NCBI GenBank assembly: GCA_946122785.1 | Contig: CAMGYJ010000006.1 | Coordinates: forward strand, 68,821,676 to 68,885,675 | Direction of reading: 5' to 3' | DNA length: 64,000 nt | From: Linum tenue | Lineage: Eukaryota; Streptophyta; Magnoliopsida; Malpighiales; Linaceae | In this document: piece after piece, positions 45,880-57,257 of the stretch | Layout of the letters: every line of letters starts with the position of its first letter | Numbering within the stretch: position 1 is the stretch's first letter | The notes under the pieces: generated by a model | Database searches by the model: none | Told to the model about the DNA's origin: nothing | What the model saw: the letters and a program-made list of their open reading frames with translations, nothing else | Program-made: the position numbers and the translations under genes

Positions 45880-46065
45880 TAGATGTGGTTCGACCATAGT
45901 CCAACCGTAGGTCACTTGCGGTTTAACCATGGTGCCAACCACAAGTGACATGCGGTTACACCATGGACCAACCGCAAGTGAGTTGCGGTTGGACCATTGT
46001 GGAATCGCAATTGACCTGCGGTTGGTCCATGGTCGAACTGCATACTGAGCCGCGGTTGAGAGTTT
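45880..46065. repeat. Degenerate array of TGCGGTTGGACCATGGT-type units
   Basis: About five units alternate GCGGTT, ACCATGG, CCAACCGCAAGTGA at roughly 40-bp spacing, each with internal dyad symmetry. It lies inside the MULE, 5' of the transposase. Confidence 0.7.
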
Positions 46066-46439
46066 TTTGTTTTTTTTTTCTATGATTTATGGTTTGTTCC
46101 TTGAGATAATTTGTTGTCTTTTGGTTTATATAAGTTTTAGATTCATTTGCATAATTATTTTTAAAATTGAAGGATTTAGCATTAGAAATTAAGATTGGAT
46201 TTGGCCTTAAAATAAGATTAGATTAGATTTGATCTTAATCTAGAAAATTAAGATTAGATTTATTGCATAAATAATAGATTTCGCATGTGAAGTTATGATG
46301 ATTGTTAAATTAAATGTAGTTATGAAATTTTAAATTTATCGTAGAGTACTCGTTAAATTGACGATATAGAGAATGTTAAGTTCTTTTTAAATTTGTGGAG
46401 TATCACTTATAAATTCTGATAATATTGCAGGATATTGGT

Positions 46440-48375
46440 AGTTACAATCCGGATGGCCATGATTACACCCCGGATTTCATTGATGGCGTGAAATACACTA
46501 CGAATTTGCAAGCATATGAAGCAGCTACTGAGATTGCCAAGGGCTTGGGGTTTTATTTGGTGAGAGCAACGAACAAAAAAAAAACGTGAAGCTAGTTGGC
46601 GACATTATTTACATTGCACTCATGGGAAGAAGAAAAGGTCGAAGGAACCTGATCCGACTAAGGAGAGGAGACCTCTTACTGCTATTGAAAAATTGGGGTG
46701 CAAGTTTCAGATCAACCTTGAGCGGTCCGGTGATGGATATTGGTTGATCCTAGGGGTGGCAAACAGGGGGCGGACCCATGTGTTAGGGAGGTGTGTCGCC
46801 CGAATATTTTGTGAGAGACCCATGTTTTGTCGGTATAATTTTTTGGAATTTAGGACTTTCGACACACCTTCAATAATTGTAATCGACACACCTTTAATAC
46901 ACTACGATGAAATTGGTGTCATAAAGTTCCCAAAATACGTAAATATATAATATTTATTTTAAATTTTAGTTAATTTATGACAAATTTGGGGTTCTTTCTA
47001 TTGCTTAAGCATTTAGACGCAATGGTTTATTGCTCTTAGGTCTTAGGCATGGGTAATCGTAAGGAAGTTTTCTCCTTTTTCTCTCTACCTGAATAAGTTT
47101 CGTGTCTTATTGATCCTTGTAGCTTTCACATAGTTGTCCAGCTAGTGACAAAAATGCTATTTCATCGGGAGTCCGGTTGCATATGGACTACTATCTTATA
47201 AAATCCCTAGTGTTCCCTTTACCTCTTTCGATCCCACTTCTTGTTGTGTTTCACAGTAAAATATAATTAAAATTTATTTATTATTTTATTTGATTTTATC
47301 GACTGACACACCTATACGAAAATCCTAGGTTCGCCACTGGTGGCAAATACAAAGAATCATGATGCTAATTTGGGTTTTCAAAATATCAGTTGGAGCTATT
47401 TCCAGAGGGATCAAAGGGAATGAATGTTTTGACTGCAGAGGATAAGCAATATATTAGACAGTTGAGATCGGCCGGTGCCCCACCAAGGAATATCCACAAG
47501 TCAGTGAATGAGAGAAAAGGTGTACAAGGAACACAGAACGGGAAATATATTTATAACGAGTTGCAAAAGATAAGAAAAGAAGAGCTTGGTCAGATGACAG
47601 CTTTACAGTATATTTTCCGTGTGGCTCAGAAGAAGGGTTACTATGTGCAGTATATGGACGATTGTAATGTGCTTACACACTTATTCCTAACCCACCTTGA
47701 GTCAGTAGTGATGTTGCGAGCTTGGCACCATATGGTCGTGATAGATGCAACATACAAGACCAATAAGTATGAGAAGCCTTGAGTTGAGATTGTCGGCATG
47801 ACACCAATGAGATTGAATTTTGTCACTGCATCTGCAATAGTCTACGACGAGACGAAGGAGTCGTACCAGTGGCTTCTGACGCATTTGCAACATCTTCTTG
47901 GCCCTATTGTTCTAGATGTGTTTGTTAGTGGCAAGACAGGAAGATTGGTTGAGACCGTGGGGGTAATGTTTCCATCATCGACTCGTATACTATGTCTTTG
48001 GCATATAGATAGGAATGTGAGAGCAAAGTGTCTAACGGAGGTGCGGAGGACAACTCATTGTGGTATAGATGCAACCAAACTGACGGTGGATCATATCATG
48101 GCGACTTGGCACCGTGATGTATATGCACTAACAATGGAAGACATGGATACACCATTTGACAATTTTAGACGTAGTTGGGAAGTACAGTACCGACGACTTT
48201 GGGGGCATTTGGCAGCTGGGTGGTTACCAGTTAGGCACATGTGGCTAAATGTTATACCAATCAAGTGCAGCATTTGGGTAACACAAGCTCCAATAGGGTT
48301 GAATCTGATCATTCCTCCTTCAAGAAGTGGCTTCAATCATCTACTGGTGCAGTCGATACGGTTAGCCTCCTAATA
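46440..48375 (+). pseudogene. MULE transposase (FAR1/MuDR type), broken
   Basis: N-terminal text NLQAYEAATEIAKGLGFYLV and, in another frame, CKFQINLERSGDGYWLILGV resemble the FAR1/WRKY-GCM1-type DNA-binding domain. The protein is then cut by a hAT insertion (46764-47339) and resumes with MNVLTAEDKQYIRQLRSAGA. The MULE domain (PF10551) follows: LRAWHHMVVIDATYKTNKYE, a TGA at 47779-47781, then EIVGMTPMRLNFVTASAIVY and ILCLWHIDRNVRAKC. The first catalytic Asp (in VIDATYK) and the CLWH motif are visible. The nonsense codon, frameshifts and the hAT make it non-functional. Confidence 0.82.
46764..47339. mobile_element. Non-autonomous hAT inside the MULE transposase, TSD GTGGCAAA
   Basis: Exact 8-bp duplications GTGGCAAA lie at 46756-46763 and 47340-47347. 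The ends CAGGGGGCGGACCCATG and CTAGGTTCGCCACTG are inverted. The interior CGACACACCT blocks match the 26239-27190 element, of which this is a shorter relative. Removing it joins LILGVA with NTKNHDANLGF. Confidence 0.93.
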
Positions 48376-48499
48376 AATCTTCGTTGATGCCTCTTTAAGA
48401 AGTTTTAGTAGTCTCCTAATTATTATTCATTGTCTGTAGGTATTCAAGACGAACAATGATTACATTGAGGCTCAAAACCTTCAAATCAGGAAGCTTCTA

Positions 48500-48670
48500 A
48501 AGCAGCGGCTGACCTTCGGTTAAAGCGCGGTTTGACCGTCGGTCAATCGCGCATTGACCGCGGTTAGCCGTCGGATCAGTCGTGCGTTGACAGCGGTTAG
48601 CCGTTGGAACGATAGCGCGTTGACCGCGGCTGACCGCCGGATCAACCGCGGTTTGACTGCGGTCGATGAG
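48500..48670. repeat. GC-rich array of GCGCGTTGACCGCGGTTAGC-type units
   Basis: About six degenerate units of about 30 bp combine TTGACCGCGG, TAGCCGTCGGATCA and related text. They create an artificial 82-codon frame (48554-48802). The array lies just 3' of the transposase relic. Confidence 0.7.
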
Positions 48671-49139
48671 CGGAAGTTACCTTCTTCTCATGCGAGGACT
48701 GATGCGCGAGTGAGAGAGCGAGAGGCCGGCGACGACGACGCGAGCGAGCTGGCGGCAGCGGGATGGAGCCGCCGACTAGAGCGGGGGGTGTTGACGCGGT
48801 GAGCAGCGGGAAGGAACCGCCAACGCGAGCGGGCGGGTGGCGTCTGGTCGGAGTCAGATGTTTCAGAGGGGGAGGTCGTTAGTAGAAGTTGGCTGGCGGT
48901 GAAAGCTCATCTTCAGAGGGGGGAGGTCGACGGTGGAAATTGAAGAGGGGAAGGGAACGTGGGGAAGGAAGAAGGAAAGGTTTTGGATTGGGGCTTGTTT
49001 GGTTGTTTGAATTTTGAATTTTCCATTAAGGGTATATAGGTAATTTGGCATGTAAGTTAGGGCGATGATTAGAAATTTTAAGGGCGATATTTAGCGATCC
49101 AGAAAAATATTGTAAATCGTTTCCGTTGTTGTATAACTA

Positions 49140-49816
49140 GGGTTCTTCATGCCTAAATGAGAAGGAGGTTTACTCCATAGAGAGAGGAAAACAGAAATAA
49201 GAGAAATCATACTCATAATTAATAATGTATATGATAAGATCTGGGATGTTAATCTTCACTTCAAGGCCGAAATCCAAACTTCAATAGTGAAAACTAGAAT
49301 CCCCACTATTTGGCTCAAATACACCTTTTTAACCCGATACTGGGCAAAATAAGGCCGATAGCACGGTTGTGCTTTCCACCCACAAACCGTTTTTTTACCA
49401 GGTCACATGGTCACTTAAGCTGGGGATGGGGAATTCCACGGTCGCATCCAGGAAACACGGTCGTGCCCTCCATAAAGCACGATTGTGTTTTGTTCTCAGC
49501 TTGCCTGCATTTTGCATTCTTCAGCACCATTCACGAACCCATTTGCGAACTAAAAAGCACGGTCGTAGTTCTTCCATTACACGGTCATGCTTTCGAAGAA
49601 GCCCGCTCGTGTTTGGTTCCTGGCTCTTCATCACCTTCGCACTAAAAAGCACTGGTGTGCCCAGGATGAAACACAGTCGTGTTCTATGCAGGGGATGAGT
49701 GTGTTTTGCTCCAAAGTCGTCAAATAATCTCCAAACAACCCGAAACTCGCGCCTAAACAACCTTCTTTCAGCGACTAGGACCTGAAATGTGATACAAGAG
49801 CATAATCTTGAGTAAA
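49140..49816 (-). mobile_element. Fragment of a gypsy-type LTR cut by the 11.5-kb element
   Basis: Dense AGCACGGTCGTG/CACGGTCATG units and the text GACTAGGACCTGAAAT parallel the solo LTR at 58986 on the opposite strand (TTTCAGGTCCTAGTTC, then CACGCGGCCGT-type text). The other half is not recognised beyond 61300. Class by similarity only. Confidence 0.4.
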
Positions 49817-49821
49817 ATAGG

Positions 49822-52196
49822 AGAAATAACCCGATCCTTTTGAAATTGAAACCATAAATCAACCCAAAAATCAGTTAGTCCAGAGCAACCCAAACCACTT
49901 TTTAAAATAAACAAACTTACATTGTTTAAGAATTTCAAACGAACTTGGGCAATCACAACCCAAAATACTTTGAACAACTTAACCCATGAACCTCCAGTAC
50001 ATACTCAACCATGAGACGAAATAATAACTATTCTAATTCTGACTCCTCACGAGTTCCTTGACTTCTCATCAATGCTTGTACGGCTTCTCGCCTCGCCTTG
50101 CTTCTTCTCGGGATCCACCTCGGTTAACCCTTCCTCCACCTAGTAAGTGAGAAGGGGTCAGTCTCGTCTTTACTTCTTAAGGTCTTTGCCCTAAGCAAAT
50201 CTTACTAATACATTATTAGAAATTACTTTCTCTTAATTAATACATTAGTCCTTAATAACTTGTAGAAGTTCTCTAATTCTATCTTAACTTATATACTTAT
50301 TACTAGGGTTCACTGCGTTGCGTATCGTCGTCTAGTAGTGACGCGGCCATCTACCGCATCCAGTAGTGGCCCAACCGCCAGTGGGTTCCATTACCATCAA
50401 CCATAAATTCATTCATACATAGCACTTTATACACTTTACACTCACCTTGAAAAGGCAACCCTTCTTTTCTGCCAGTAGTCTCACGCCGTCGTCCGAGATC
50501 CCACGCTCAAACTCCTCGCGCATTACCTCCTTTTTCATTTCCTCCTATTAAGTATTTAGGCAAGACTTAATAATTCTTTTTACTAGCGTTACTAGCCAAA
50601 CGACCTCCAAATTGGTTAATTCCAATCCCAAATTCCTTCATTTAACCTTTCCTAGGATTCTTTAGGAAATTCTGGAAATTCTGAAAAATTATATTTTTGC
50701 CCATTAATGGCAAATTACAGAATGGTACTCAAAATTTTTGAGTTTCCCCAATTCATCTCCAAACATTAAGAATTACCCAATTAAGTCCAACATACCATTC
50801 TCACTTTCGGAATTTGACATTTTAACCACAAATGGCGTATTTCGATTTGACACCCAAAAATTTGCTATTTGCGAACCAATCCTTCGCCTGGAAAATTACT
50901 CATTAACATCCAATCTTTCCAAAATTTACCAATCTATTCTAGCTCCCAAAAGACCCATTTGCCCATAACTATTAATCCAATATAGAAAATCATGCCATTC
51001 CACTCCAAAAAGTTAGGCGAACTTATCACCTACACACTGTCGTCGCCGGCCTCCACGCTCCCTCAGTCACCGTCGATGTCCACGGTTCCCCGCCTCTGGT
51101 GGTCGTTTCCTCGCTTGAGCCCATCGCAGGTCCACTCCTCCGACTCCTCTTCATCCTCCTCGAACAATGGCCTGTCAGCTGTAGTCGTCGTCTGAAGCTT
51201 CACGCCGTCACCATTTTTGATGCCCCTTCCTCGACCACAATTTGGAGGCAAATGATGGGTCGCGAACATCGTTGGTCGCTTCGGAGGGTAAGCTCGCGGC
51301 CTTGTCGCCGCCACCGCATTGTCTTTTACCTTGCCGGCGTGGGGTCAATGTCGACTCTCGTCCTGGTCTCCTTCTCCTACGTTTCCCAACTCTGCCTATA
51401 ACCTTTGTTCGTCGATCAGAAACAGAGGGAGTTAGCTTTCCCCTCCTCCCTTGTTCATTCGTAACTGATTTAATCCCCTCCCTCACGACATTTGTTGAGG
51501 AAAAAAAAAACAATCCCACCGATCCGTTATAACTCAATCAATCGGCCATTTACTCCAATGAAAACTCCTATAGTCAATGTTTCCGTTATAACCCAATTTA
51601 CCGGCAAAAATTCGACTTCTCTCCGAGCCCCTGTCGCTGCTGTGTTCCGTTTTCCGTCGGTGTTCCAGAGGGCAGACGAATCCTCTTCCTCCAATAGCCA
51701 GGCCCACTCTTCCCCTCCCTTCCGGGTCGCTAGCCCTGCTTTGGGGTTAAGCCCACTCTTCTTTCCTCTAAACCCAGGCCACGAGTGGCCTAACTCCTTT
51801 CTTTATTTCTCTCTCCCTCCGTCCGGCTTGAGCGCCCCCCCCCCCATTTCTTCTCCTTCTCGGGCCTAAAGCCTGCGTGTTCCGGCCCAGTTCAGCGACC
51901 CACTTCATGGCCCACTTTCCTCTTTAACTTACTTAACGGGTTTAAGCCCTCTTACTTCATAATCTGGCCCTCTAAGTAGCAAAACCAGGCCCACTTGGGC
52001 CATAATATTGATTAGGTCTTGGTTCAAACTCACAACCCAATCTACGTCCATAACTTCATCGTTTTATATCAAATTTCGACATTGTTCAAACTGATAGTTC
52101 ACGTTTTTAATCCTCCTCGATATTATGGTTGAACTTGACGAATTAATCTAAGTGTACAATAGTCCTTTTGAATTTTAGAATGAGCGGGGTGTAACA
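49822..52196 (-). repeat. 3' LTR of the 11.5-kb element
   Basis: 2375 bp. It pairs with 57258-61295 after removing a solo LTR and small indels from the latter. Its frames (for example 51063-51537) are shadows without domains. Confidence 0.85.
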
Positions 52197-52434
52197 TTTC
52201 CTCCACCCTTGCAAAAATTTCTTCCCCAAAATTTGCTCGGACTCATTCTTCCATACTCCTCATTCTTTTACTTCCTTGCCTCAAGAATTGACTCTCGCTA
52301 TATGAACTTTGATGATGTTTGTTGCTTGTCCCGTATGGTTTACATCACTTCTTATATTTCTTTTTGACCATAAAAGGTATCCTCACTAAGCTCGTTAGCA
52401 TTGAGTAGGATTACCACAAGCGAGCATGAAGTAA

Positions 52435-53553
52435 TCACAATGGGCAAATTTCGAGGGCTTCGTCGGGCCCTGTATAGTCCGAATAAAGGGATAGTTGACC
52501 CAGATCGGGAGTCACATGATGGGATGCTGCAGAATCTAATAACCAAGGCCCAGGAGATGATGAGGAGCCCACATGAGTGGCATTGGCCTGCCGGGCCTGC
52601 TGAAAAGCTTGGCGGGCTTGAGGAAACAGCTTGAAACACTGTCTGACTGTGTGTCCAGGCCTCTCACAGTATTGGCAAATAACTGGGGACTTGTGTGGCC
52701 TATTGGGCTCGGAATGAAGGGGCGGCCCATAATGGGAGACACGGGCCTGCTGGGTGGGCTCAAGTACAAAACCCTGCGATTGGCGCTGGGAAGGGCGGGA
52801 GAAGAAGGGGCCGCTGCCGCCCGAATTTCCGCCGCTGCTGCCTGAGGACCGGCGAGGTGGAACCTGGGAATTAAACGCAGTGGGAACAACAGTGGAGCGA
52901 GTCTGCTCCTTCAAGTCAGCCTCATATTCAATGAGGGAATCCAGTAAATCCTCAATGGAGACCGTGGTGCCGCGAGCACGAACAGCTGCTGAAAAATGAC
53001 TGTAATCGGGACCGAGTCCGCGAAGACAGTGCACGACAAGATCCATGTCGGAGGCTGGGTCATCAACGAGAGCCAGTTCAGCGGCTACCTGCTTCAAATC
53101 ATTCACAAAACTAAGGACATCACGATCCCCTCTGGTTATGCGAGCAAGCTTCCCTTTGAGATTAATAATCTGAGACCCAGATCTCCCATCATATAATTTC
53201 TCGAGAATCATCCAGGCCTTCCGAGATGTGACAGCAGCAGAGACGAAAGAATAAAGCGATTCAGAGATCGAACAACGCATAGCGTGGAGAATCAACTTAT
53301 CTTGGCGAAACCATCTGCGATAGACAGGATTGGGACCGGTGATGTTGTCGTTCGTGACTGTGCGAGGAGGAACAACGCCGGTGCCATCAACAAAGCCGAT
53401 CAAATCGAGCCCCATAAGAAGTGTCTCAAGTTGTGACCGCCAAGAGTTGAAATTAGTGGAGGTAAGCTTCAACAGCAATTGGGCTGCAGGATTGAAGGTT
53501 ATGACAGATTCATCTGCCGGCGAATTTCCATCGGAGACCGTGGATCTAGACAT
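52435..53553 (-). pseudogene. gag: Ty1/Copia gag plus start of protease, truncated
   Basis: From ATG 53553 an open frame encodes the Copia Gag (UBN2-type): QLLLKLTSTNFNSWRSQLET, AWMILEKLYDGRSGSQIINL, LVVHCLRGLGPDYSHFSAAV, zinc knuckle CQYCERPGHTVRQC, and the aspartic-protease active-site block WLLDSAASHHVTPDL. It then runs out of homology at about 52447 and stops. About 373 codons from the ATG are uninterrupted, so Gag itself could still be made. Protease remainder, integrase, RT and 3' LTR are missing. The rest was probably lost by deletion. Confidence 0.9.
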
Positions 53554-53673
53554 GATGAAGGACAGAAGCAGGGAAAAACAGAGCAAATAGAGACGCAAGT
53601 GTAGACAGGTAAGTGAATAACGAAGGCCTTAACACTGGATCAACAAGTTGAACGTAACCAGGCTCTGATACCA

Positions 53674-54132
53674 TGTCAAGAACCAGTTGGTCCCAATGAC
53701 TCGAGTTGTTGGTAGAGGTTCAATCGTGGATCATATACCACAACACTAACATAATGGACATATATGCATATATGTCACGTGGGTACAAAAACAAGCTTTA
53801 TATATATGGACTTGAGTGGATTATACTCGTATGAGTGGAGGATACGAATGGATTTTGTGGGATTACAAGCAAAGCTAGCTAGAATCGCTTATAGTTATGT
53901 TATGGGTGGTTAGTTGTACGTACAAAGATAACTAGGTTCTAGGAATGGGTCTAATGAGTTCCCATGGGTTAAGGGCATTATGTTGCAAATTGAGTTAGTC
54001 TATTCCATTTACTAACTATGGGATATGTTATGGACGAGCTGAATGATGCGGCACAACGAGGTTAAGACAATGACATCTAGCAGAGGACAATAGCAAACCA
54101 ATCAAGGTTATAGATCATGATCTTCACCTACA
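53674..54132 (-). repeat. 5' LTR of the truncated Copia element
   Basis: Read on the minus strand, it starts TGTAGGTGAAGATC and ends GGTTCTTGACA, followed at once by the primer site TGGTATCAGAGCC (53661-53673). 459 bp. Its outer end cuts the next LTR at 54133. Confidence 0.8.
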
Positions 54133-55296
54133 AATGAGGTGAGTGTAGAGGGGGTAAATTCTACGCCTTACGACATTTGATTTCTTAAGATTGATTGCTA
54201 TGTGCCATACTTGCCTTTGTGTATTTCTATGATGTCGTGTGAGTTTGTGTGAATATGCTTTCAGTTGTATGTTATTGCATGCTTTACTTACAAGTAAGTT
54301 CAAGTTTAAGAAACAAGTAATTTTTAAGAAGTTACTCGCCTTTAAGAAGGTGAATTCGTTTTAAGTGTTTTTAGTCACTAGCGTGAGTCCGTTGCCATTT
54401 GAGATTTTTAGATAGAGCGGCAATTATCTCTTGAGATCTTCGAAACAGAGCAACAGTTGTGCTCTTGAGATATTTAAGTTGAGCAGCAGTTATGCTCTTG
54501 AGAATCGTCGTGAAGAGCCACCACGATAAGTTTAAGATGTTAGGGGGATGAATCGTTACTTCCCTAACTAAGTTTAAGTTTAAGGAAAGTCTGTATGGCT
54601 TCTCATACGTATGAGTTGGGCAACCGGACTAGCTAGTGAGGGATCCCAGTGTTAGTCAAAATATTAAGTCAAGATTTGAGCTTTAAGAAGGGAGAGTAAA
54701 TTTAGCTCCCATACAGTTTTAAAATTTAAGAGTTTTTTTTAAGAGTGGAAGTACAAACAACTTCCACCAGTTTAAGTTAAGTGTCTTAAGTAAAGTATTC
54801 AAGGACTAGAGATTTTAAACGTAAGGGCGTAGACTGACCCCATCTCACTCACCATGCCTTAGTAAAGGAATGAGGGAGAACCATATGGATAGCAGCTAGC
54901 TAGGGGAGCAGTTAGAGAGCAGCGAGATTGTGAGAGTCGTTCGAGGCAAGCCAGCTAGAGGAGGATAGTACAAGCGTCACTGAAGGTGCCTAGAGATCAA
55001 ATCAAAGCAAACAACAAAGTAGAGTTTTATTTATTGCTTTACGATTATGAGTAGTTACTGGAGATTCATATTGAGTTTTATGTTTGAAGTTTGCCCAAGT
55101 GTTAGGGCTTTGTTTTAAGAGATGTCAGTTTAATTTTAATACGAGTAAAGTAATTTATGAAAGGTTTCCGTTATTTTTTTTCCAAGTTTTTTTTAGTTCA
55201 AATTTTGATTCACGCTTTTTCAAGGGTATTTTGGTAAAAGTAGTGTCCGGCCAGACTAGGGTGGTTCAGGACCCTAAATCAAAGTCGAGGTATCAC
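54133..55296. repeat. Truncated gypsy-type LTR, body inverted relative to its purine tract
   Basis: The reverse complement starts TGTGATACCTCGAC and follows 4858-5870 closely (CTCATACGTATGAG, CTAGCTAGTCCGGTTGC, AAAGCCCTAACACTTGGG). Homology stops at 54133 where the Copia LTR begins. The right end abuts TTTCTTCCCTCCTTAAG, a polypurine tract in reverse. Confidence 0.75.
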
Positions 55297-57257
55297 ATTT
55301 CTTCCCTCCTTAAGAAAAATTTCATCCTCGAAATTTATTCATCGTGATGACTCAAAGTCTCACCTGAGGTAATCCTTCTACTATAGGGATTTATACTTCC
55401 TTTACTTTCGCAACCCCTTTATTGATGCTTGGTTATAGCTTTGATAGCTGAACTTAGTCCAGTAGCTCCTCATCATTCCTCAGAGTTGTCATATCCTTAA
55501 GAAGCTTGCTCTACACATGTCAACCACGACTACCATTCATGACGATACTTGGGCCTGGCCTCAATCTCTTAGCTCAGGTTGACAGTGGCTTGACTAAATG
55601 AATATGGTTCATCCTTAACTAGCCGTTTCCTCTGGATGACCTTTATTTATCCCTAACTAGTTTCCTCCTCCTGACGACGTCCCACCATGTTGCATTCGCT
55701 CAGAGTGGAGCACATTGTGTAAAGTAACTTACCTCGCTCCTCTTCTTGGGAATGCTTTCCTCGTCATATTCTTTTGTTCATTTTCTTGAGTTCGATTTAC
55801 TTACCTTCATTCTACTCCTTGTCTAGGGACCTACATATCCTTCCGCCCTTCATACATTTCCCAAGGTCACTAATGTCTCTTCCCTCGTCATGGCCTTGAA
55901 ATGGCTTCCTCAGATTTGACCACTAGACTCCTTGGAATCACATCGAACTTCCTATTACCTTTCCACTCTCTCTACTTAGGTCCTCCTTATCATGTCCATT
56001 GAAAATTTTCCTCGAAGTTTCTACTTAGTTTCTCTCACATTTATTATAACTTCCTTCGAACGTTCTACTTTCTTGTCTTTCCTTGACTGGCTTGATGACT
56101 TTTCCTGGGCAGGTTTCGAGGTTCTAACTCTTAACCTACCTTGGTCCGACGATGCTCCTTGTCTCATTTGAATTTTTGACCTCCCATGACTACTATAACT
56201 CGTAGGGTCTCTCGAATACCACCTCGTACTTCGACTTAGTTGGCGCCACCATAATCCTCACATACTTAAACCTGGATACCCTCTCAATGGTGCCTCTTAA
56301 CTAGAATTTTGACTATTGTGCCACGTATCACCACCTGGTGACTTATCTAACTTGGGCAATGGGGAACGTGAAACTCATTAATATCCGGCTCCATGCCTAT
56401 CTCGCTACCGCATAACATATTTCCATCCGGTAGAGATCCCTCGCATACCTTATCCTCTAGCTTCCACTTATTAGCCACATAGTGCACTTGCTCCCTCCTC
56501 ATTCTTTACAACATTAATCTCGATGGTTGATTCCTTCCTTTCAAGGACTTGTCGCCGATCTAGCTTTCTAGATCCACGGTTCTTCTTCTTAGGGACGTAC
56601 TGTATCCTTAAGGGTTTCCCCAGTCAAGGTAAGTACCCGAACGTGCCTCCTCTTAGCCTTGACATACTGATCCCTTGAAATCTTTTCATGATCCCTATGA
56701 CCCACTTAATTTCTTCTTTACCCTTCTTAAGCATCCCTAGCATTGCTTAAAGTCTAATCTCCATTACTCCTTGGGTCGTAGCACTATGCTCGATTCTCGC
56801 GAACTCCGCGGACCTTCCTTGCAGCTTTTCCTCTAGATTATGGCCGCCATTTGGTGTAACTTCGTGCCTACTGCATGTCGACGTCCTAGATACTTGGCGT
56901 CTTCCCGACCTTATACTGATCATCTCGAATTCCCATAGGTATGAGATGCCTTGAATCTCCTCTTTTCACTCATGAAAAGAGTCACTAAGCAGTCCTCTTA
57001 GGAATCTACTCCTTCTCCTTCTCGAGACATATCATAACCTCGTAAGATCTCCTAGACTTATTTTCCTTATCATGATTAGAGTATACTGGAGATTCAAAAA
57101 TCCTCAATAGAACCCTTTTGACTCACTTAGTCAAACTTTTAAACTAACACCGATTTTTCCTTTCCTTTTAAAAGAAAAACCCTTGAAAAACACATATCAT
57201 CACTCTAGTATTCCTTGGAGACCAAGGAATAGAGGAATCATAGCTCTGATACAAAAA
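55297..57257 (-). other. Non-coding internal domain of the 11.5-kb element
   Basis: C/T-rich on the plus strand, with no frame above about 60 codons and no pol motif in any frame. Its left edge resembles the edge at 52197 (ATTTC-TCC--CCTT--AAAAATTTC-TCC-C-AAATTT), indicating two copies of the region next to the 3' LTR. The right edge is the primer site. Confidence 0.6.

Larger units (their letters stand above)
45222..49100 (+). mobile_element. Decayed MULE with broken transposase and nested insertions
   Basis: The right end inverted reads GGATCGCTAAATATCGCCCT. The left end reads TTGCTGCTAAAC, interrupted by a 357-bp insert, then TTCGCCTTTCAAATT. The joined left end aligns to the right end over about 30 bp with indels and mismatches. 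The interior holds a MULE transposase pseudogene. The flanking 9-mers do not match cleanly, so the element limits are provisional. Confidence 0.5.

Noticed and set aside
48554..48802. 82-codon protein
   Set aside because: The frame is created by a 30-bp tandem repeat.
49822..52196. Genes in the frames at 51063-51869
   Set aside because: They lie wholly within an LTR, are copied with frame-breaking changes in the partner LTR and show no domains.
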